Source: an uncultured Prevotella sp. (GTDB taxonomy: Bacteria > Bacteroidota > Bacteroidia > Bacteroidales > Bacteroidaceae). From it: DNA of 17,205 bases. A program made the translations under genes and the position numbers. Every line of letters begins with the position of its first letter. Position 1 is the stretch's first letter. The DNA is taken from NCBI GenBank assembly GCA_947303825.1, contig CAMYZK010000015.1, positions 1 through 17,205 on the forward strand, in the 5' to 3' direction. This document shows positions 13,440 through 17,205 of the stretch, in pieces. The notes under the pieces are model-generated. The model saw only the letters and a list, made by a program, of their open reading frames with translations. It was not told where the DNA came from and did not search any database.

Positions 13440-14263
13440 GATTTCGACAACTCGGTAATAAACTCACGCAGGGCGGTTCCAGGGTCGGGTGTCTTCATGA
13501 AGCTCTCACCGATGAGGAAGCCGCGGAAGCCGGCATCGCGGAGGGCACGGACGGTGGCAGGATTGCTGATGCCGCTCTCGCTCACGAGGACGGGGGCTCC
13601 AGCAGCAGAACCGCCAGACACTGTTGTGGCGGCACGGAGCTTCTCGGCTAGCCGGAACGAGTTGTCTACATCGGTTACAAACGAGCCGAGGTTGCGGTTA
13701 TTAATACCGCAGAGGTCTGGCTGCAGCTCTGCGTACTCCAGCTCTCGCTCGTCGTGCATCTCCAACAGCACCTCAAGTCCCAGCCCATGTGCCTTGTGCA
13801 GGAGTGTCCTAAGCTTCTCCTTCGGCAGACAAGCAGCAATCAGCAGCACTGCCGACGCGCCACACAGCACAGCTTCGTAGAGCTGCATCTCGTCGACAAC
13901 GAAATTCTTGTAGAGGATGGGGATGGTGACACCTGAACAGCGGGCCGCGCGGATGAAATCATCGTGTCCGCCGAAGTAATGCTTGTCGGTGAGGATAGAG
14001 ATGGCGGCAGCACCGTTCTGCTGGTAGCTCAGGGGGACGATGTCGGCGCGGCCTTCTTCCTTAATCCATCCCTTGGACGGCGAGCGGCGCTTGAACTCGG
14101 CTATGATGCCGGTCGGACTGGTGAGCAGGGCCTGGCGAAGGGAGGGTTTTGGAGCACGCATCTGCTCCAGTTCCTCAAGCTTGTGGGCCACTATTTCTTG
14201 TAGGATATCTAAGCCCCCCCCCTTCCCCTCCCCAAGGGAGGGGTGTTTGGTTACTTCTTCCAT
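13436..14263 (-). CDS. trpC: Indole-3-glycerol phosphate synthase with a repeat-derived N-terminus
   Basis: A 275-residue TIM-barrel enzyme that makes indole-3-glycerol phosphate from CdRP. Motifs are IIAEFKRRSPSKGWI (53-67, catalytic Lys 58), ISILTDKHYFGG (89-99), IPILYKNFVVDEMQ (114-127, Lys 119), INNRNLGSFVTD, and LVSESGIS near the C-terminus. The canonical N-terminus begins at about DILQEIVAHK (19-28). The only ATG before it is at 14263, so translation must pass through HPSLGEGKGGGL (7-18), which is element B. This stretch contains a run of nine G (14214-14222 on the plus strand as C), a slippage-prone tract early in the gene. The rest of the enzyme looks intact. It lies between trpD and trpF. 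Confidence 0.95.
   Translation of the reverse strand: MEEVTKHPSLGEGKGGGLDILQEIVAHKLEELEQMRAPKPSLRQALLTSPTGIIAEFKRRSPSKGWIKEEGRADIVPLSYQQNGAAAISILTDKHYFGGHDDFIRAARCSGVTIPILYKNFVVDEMQLYEAVLCGASAVLLIAACLPKEKLRTLLHKAHGLGLEVLLEMHDERELEYAELQPDLCGINNRNLGSFVTDVDNSFRLAEKLRAATTVSGGSAAGAPVLVSESGISNPATVRALRDAGFRGFLIGESFMKTPDPGTALREFITELSKS
14211..14247 (-). repeat. Element B copy inside the 5' end of trpC
   Basis: In gene direction AACACCCCTCCCTTGGGGAG is followed by a G-rich run and CTT. It matches the intergenic 35-bp repeat at 392-426 nearly base for base. The upstream bases GTAACCAA also resemble the flank of the copy in the left-edge lipoprotein gene (GTAACCGG). It is read in the same frame there (HPS...L). 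Confidence 0.8.
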
Positions 14264-14319
14264 TATTTTTCTTTTACTGTAACAGTCATTCTTATGTCGT
14301 ATAGTTGAGCTATCTATCT

Positions 14320-14495
14320 CCCCCTCCCTTTGGGCTACTCTTTATACACATCTTCGAGGGGTAGCCCCGAAGGGGCGTTGAGACCATAGGCAGGAGTGAC
14401 GCTCGGCTTTGCCTGTAGTCTTTTCAGTCCTTCGGGCTTCCGCTGTGCTTCCATTTGCTGAGATGTGTATAAAGAGTAGTCCCTTTGGGAGGGGG
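14320..14495. repeat. Element C: 176-bp element with 34/35-bp terminal inverted repeats
   Basis: The left arm at 14320-14353 (CCCCCTCCC, then CTACTCTTTATACACATCT) is mirrored at 14461-14495, differing only in the spacer TTTGGG versus AAAGGGA. The interior carries TAGCCCCGAAGGGGCGTTGA and GACGCTCGGCTTTGCC, also found at 2817-2868 and, degraded, at 11291-11320. No ORF is present. It resembles a MITE; no transposase with matching ends is in view. A partial element B follows directly and reaches the trpD stop codon. Confidence 0.85.
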
Positions 14496-14507
14496 CGGGG
14501 TGGGCTT

Positions 14508-15518
14508 TTAACTATTGAGTACTACAAATTTCTTGAAGGTCTTCAAGGCGGCACCGCTATCGATGCTCTCTCGGGCGATGGCTATGCACTCGTCAATGCT
14601 CTTCTGTCCCTTCTCCAGCACCTGGATGCCAAAGGCGGCATTGGCCAGCACGATGTTCTTCTGTGCGGGCAGGGCACGGTTTTCGAGCACGGCGTCAAAG
14701 ATCTGCTTGGCCTCCTGCTCGGTAGCTCCGGCCTGCAGCTCCTCGGGCTTGGCGAGTTCGAAGCCGAGGTCTTGGGGCTTGAAGATGCGCTCGTACTGAC
14801 TGGTGGTCACCTTAAAGTCGCCCGTCAGCGAGATCTCGTCGTAGCCGTCGATAGAGTTCACAATGCCGTAGTCGATGCCCAGACGCTGATAGACCTGATG
14901 GTAGAGACGCATCTGGTCGAGGTTAGCCACGCCGAGCAGCTGGCACTGCGGCTGGCTGGGATTGACCAGCGGGCCGAGCAGGTTGAAGATGGTGGGGAAG
15001 GGCAGAGCCTTGCGTATGGGGCCGACGAACTTCATGGCCTTTGCGAAGAGCTGGGCGTGCAGGTAGACGATGCCTGCCTCGGCCATGCAGCGGTTCAGGC
15101 GGTCGAGGTCGTCGGTGAACTTCACGCCGTGCTGGGCGATAACGTTCGACGCTCCGCTGGTCGAGGTGGCGGCGTAGTTGCCATGCTTGGCCACCTTGTA
15201 GCCGGCACCGGCGATGACGAAGCATGAGGTGGTGGAGATGTTGAACGTGTTCTTGCGGTCGCCGCCGGTGCCTACGACATCGATATAGCGGTCGCAGTCG
15301 AGGGGCACGGGCACGCCAGTCTCCAGGATGCCGTCGCGGAAGCCGAGGAGCTCGTCGACGGTGACTCCGCGCATCTGCAGACAGGTCAGCAGAGCCGTAA
15401 TCTGCTCATTGGGGTACTCAGAGTGGGTGATGCCCACTAGGATGGTTTTCATTTCTTCACGAGAGAGTTCCTCGTGGTTCAGCATCCTGTTCAGGATGTC
15501 TTTCATTGTCTGTGCCAT
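14508..15518 (-). CDS. trpD: Anthranilate phosphoribosyltransferase
   Basis: A 336-residue enzyme that transfers phosphoribose from PRPP to anthranilate, the second step of tryptophan synthesis. The PRPP site VVGTGGDRKNTFNIST (81-96), the anthranilate and metal region KVAKHGNYAATSTSGASN (108-125), LLGPLVNPSQPQCQLLGV and DEISLTGDFKV are all present. Length is typical. It is a stand-alone gene, not fused to trpG. The annotated ATG is 15518; Met5 (MKDILNRML) at 15506 is an equally good start. It follows trpG after a spacer of 7-bp repeats. A palindromic CATCCTGTTCAGGATG sits near its start codon (15483-15498), within coding sequence. Confidence 0.96.
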   Translation of the reverse strand: MAQTMKDILNRMLNHEELSREEMKTILVGITHSEYPNEQITALLTCLQMRGVTVDELLGFRDGILETGVPVPLDCDRYIDVVGTGGDRKNTFNISTTSCFVIAGAGYKVAKHGNYAATSTSGASNVIAQHGVKFTDDLDRLNRCMAEAGIVYLHAQLFAKAMKFVGPIRKALPFPTIFNLLGPLVNPSQPQCQLLGVANLDQMRLYHQVYQRLGIDYGIVNSIDGYDEISLTGDFKVTTSQYERIFKPQDLGFELAKPEELQAGATEQEAKQIFDAVLENRALPAQKNIVLANAAFGIQVLEKGQKSIDECIAIARESIDSGAALKTFKKFVVLNS

Positions 15519-15529
15519 ATCTAATTTAA

Positions 15530-15557
15530 TTGATAATTGACAATTGATAATTGATAA
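15530..15557 (-). repeat. 7-bp tandem repeat in the trpG-trpD spacer
   Basis: Four head-to-tail units of TTATCAA (one TTGTCAA) in gene direction begin right after the trpG stop codon (15558-15560) and make up most of the 39-bp spacer before trpD. Confidence 0.9.
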
Positions 15558-16121
15558 TTAAAGGAAGAGCCAGTTCTGGAGCATTTTCTTTCCATCGGGG
15601 GTGAGCACGCTCTCTGGGTGGAACTGGATACCGCGGACGTTGAGCTGGCGATGGCGCAGGGCCATCACTTGCCCTTCATCACTCACAGCCGTAATCTCCA
15701 GACAGTCGGGGAAGTCTTCCCTCGACACCACCCACGAGTGGTAACGCCCGATAGTGATGTCGCGCTCCATACCGCTGAAGATAGGTTCGTCGGCCACGAT
15801 ATGACAGGAGGTGGCAACACCATGGAACACGTCGGAAAGATTCTCCAGCTTCGCGCCAAACACCTCGCCGATGGCCTGATGGCCGAGACAAACGCCGAGA
15901 ATGGGTTTGCGACCAGCATAAGTGCGGATGACATCGCAGAGCAATCCAGCCTCAGAAGGGATGCCAGGACCAGGCGAGAGGATGATCTTATTGTAGGACT
16001 CAAGGTCTTCGAGCTCGAACTGATCGTTGCGCACCACGGTGACCTCTGCGCCCAACTCCTTCACTAAATGACTCAGATTATATGTAAACGAGTCGTAATT
16101 ATCGATGATGACTATTTTCAT
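15558..16121 (-). CDS. trpG: Anthranilate synthase component II (glutamine amidotransferase)
   Basis: A 187-residue class I glutamine amidotransferase that supplies ammonia to TrpE. Key segments are IIDNYDSFTYNL (5-16), LSPGPGIPSEAG (48-59, oxyanion region), GVCLGHQAIGEVFG (76-89, nucleophile Cys 78) and GIQFHPESVLTPDG with His 168 and Glu 170 completing the triad. The start codon overlaps the trpE stop by four bases (ATGA, 16118-16121), so the two subunits are probably translationally coupled. It is equally similar in pattern to PabA; location between trpE and trpD settles the role. Length is normal. Confidence 0.96.
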   Translation of the reverse strand: MKIVIIDNYDSFTYNLSHLVKELGAEVTVVRNDQFELEDLESYNKIILSPGPGIPSEAGLLCDVIRTYAGRKPILGVCLGHQAIGEVFGAKLENLSDVFHGVATSCHIVADEPIFSGMERDITIGRYHSWVVSREDFPDCLEITAVSDEGQVMALRHRQLNVRGIQFHPESVLTPDGKKMLQNWLFL

Positions 16122-17205
16122 AATGTTGCTGCTTTTTCGATGGCCTTGCGCAGGGCACCGAGTTTGTTGTTCACTTCCTGTAATTCATACTCCACGTCGC
16201 TCTTGGCCACGATGCCGCCGCCAGCCTGGAACCACAGCTCGCCATTGCGCGAGACGAAAGTGCGGATGGTGATGGCCTGGTTGAGCGAACCGTCGAGGCC
16301 TATGATGCCTATGCAGCCGCCGTAGGCACCCCGGTTGTGCGGCTCGTACTCCGAGATAAGCTGCATGGCACGAACCTTCGGGGCTCCTGAGAGTGTACCG
16401 GCGGGGAAGGTGTCGATAAACGCTTTTATGGGATCGGCATCAGCATCGAGCTCTCCACTGACGCGGCTCACCAAATGTATGACGTGCGAATAGTACTGCA
16501 AATCCTTGTAGAAGTCAACTTTCACCCCGTGACAGTTTCTCGACAGGTCGTTGCGGGCCAGGTCTACCAGCATCACATGCTCGGCATTCTCCTTCGGGTC
16601 GTTGCGCAGATACTCCGCACCGCGACGGTCAGCCTCGGCATCGCCCGTCCGCTTCGTCGTGCCGGCGATGGGGTCGATGTAGGCGCGGAACCTCGCCCCT
16701 GTGCCCGACACTTCTCCGTCGGGAGCGATGGCTTCTATGCGGCAGTGTGTCTCTGGCGAAGAGCCGAAGATGCGGAACCCGCCGAAGTCGAAGTAGAAGA
16801 GATAGGGCGAAGGATTGATACTTCGGAGGGCGCGGTACAGCTTGAAGTCATCGCCCTCGTACTTCTGTATGAAGCGGCGCGAGAGAACTATCTGGAACAC
16901 ATCACCTCTAAGGCAGTGCTGTATGCCCCGGCGTATGTTTGCACGGTGTTCATCGTCAGTCAGCGTTGAACGGACATCGCCCACAGGATGGAAGTCGTAT
17001 GCCTTCACACTGGCCTTGTTCATTGCCTTGAGAATGGAGTCAATTACAGACCCCACCCCCAACCCCTCCCCTTGAGGGGCAGGGAACTGCTGTGCGTAGC
17101 CGTTCCCCTCCCTTGCAGGGGAGGGGTTAGGGGTGGGGTCAGTAATCTCCACCACCTTCAGCATGTTGTTGTGATGGTCGAAGACAATCACCACCTTATA
17201 TAATA
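16118..17205 (-). CDS. trpE: Anthranilate synthase component I, C-terminal part, with in-frame repeat
   Basis: This frame is open to the right edge (362 codons visible, reading ...LYKVVIVFDHHNN at the edge), so the N-terminal 100 or so residues lie outside. TrpE makes anthranilate from chorismate using ammonia from TrpG. The chorismate-binding domain is complete: GDVFQIVLSRRF, FGGFRIFGSSPETH, PIAGTTKRTGDAEADRRGAE, EHVMLVDLARNDLSRNC, DTFPAGTLSGAPKVRAMQLI, AYGGCIGIIGLDG and WFQAGGGIVAKSDVEYELQEV. Between VVFDHHNNMLKVVEI and DSILKAMNK lies a low-complexity insert rich in Pro and Gly (TDPTPNPSP...GEGLGVGSV) encoded by element A. It sits in the linker before the catalytic domain, where length varies among homologues, so the enzyme may still work. 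The Trp-feedback site would be outside the window. Confidence 0.95.
   Translation of the reverse strand, partial: LYKVVIVFDHHNNMLKVVEITDPTPNPSPAREGNGYAQQFPAPQGEGLGVGSVIDSILKAMNKASVKAYDFHPVGDVRSTLTDDEHRANIRRGIQHCLRGDVFQIVLSRRFIQKYEGDDFKLYRALRSINPSPYLFYFDFGGFRIFGSSPETHCRIEAIAPDGEVSGTGARFRAYIDPIAGTTKRTGDAEADRRGAEYLRNDPKENAEHVMLVDLARNDLSRNCHGVKVDFYKDLQYYSHVIHLVSRVSGELDADADPIKAFIDTFPAGTLSGAPKVRAMQLISEYEPHNRGAYGGCIGIIGLDGSLNQAITIRTFVSRNGELWFQAGGGIVAKSDVEYELQEVNNKLGALRKAIEKAATL
17044..17145 (-). repeat. Element A copy inserted in frame in trpE
   Basis: A 102-bp palindromic element (34 codons) with ends TTACTGACCCCACCCC and GGGGTGGGGTCTGTAA in gene direction and internal arms CCCCTCCCCTGCAAGGGAGG and its near-mirror. 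It shares ends and arms with the intergenic copy at 2211-2328. Length divisible by three and lack of stops in this frame keep trpE open. Confidence 0.9.

Overview
The window looks like chromosomal DNA from a member of the Bacteroidales, most likely Prevotella or a close relative. The evidence is a SusC/SusD outer-membrane pair, lipoproteins with acidic residues just after the lipobox cysteine, Bacteroidetes-type promoters (TTTG then TAnnTTTG about 20 bp apart), genes without clear Shine-Dalgarno sites, and many palindromic GC-rich intergenic repeats. The genus is inferred from gene content and style, not from a database match.

Left third (1-5260). The 5' part of an Ig-like-domain lipoprotein gene runs off the left edge on the minus strand, followed by a GH3-family gene (minus). 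A divergent plus-strand pair comes next: aroQ (3-dehydroquinate dehydratase) and a class I O-methyltransferase. An AAA ATPase/DUF4143 gene (minus) converges on them; its predicted mRNA leader carries three copies of one motif at an exact 33-bp period.

Middle (5231-11866). A minus-strand operon reads susC-like, susD-like, then a third, unrecognised lipoprotein gene. It has a good promoter near 11045-11076 and a strong terminator at 5231-5259. No glycan-degrading enzyme or dedicated regulator is visible, so its substrate cannot be named. About 990 bp of non-coding DNA separate it from the trp operon. That gap holds the susC leader, remnants of two dispersed repeats, a seven-unit 22/23-bp tandem array and a nested set of palindromes.

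Right third (11867-17205). A minus-strand tryptophan operon in the order trpE-trpG-trpD-trpC-trpF-trpA covers all steps from chorismate to indole. trpE is cut by the right edge and trpB is not in the window. AroQ acts upstream in the same aromatic route but is not linked in an operon with trp.

The most unusual feature is how repeats sit relative to genes. Two families of GC-rich palindromic elements occur between genes and also in frame inside coding sequences: in a linker of TrpE, at the N-terminus of TrpC, and in the signal peptide region of the left-edge lipoprotein. This resembles the Rickettsia palindromic elements. Four of the five trp gene junctions also carry a repeat or low-complexity sequence of their own.
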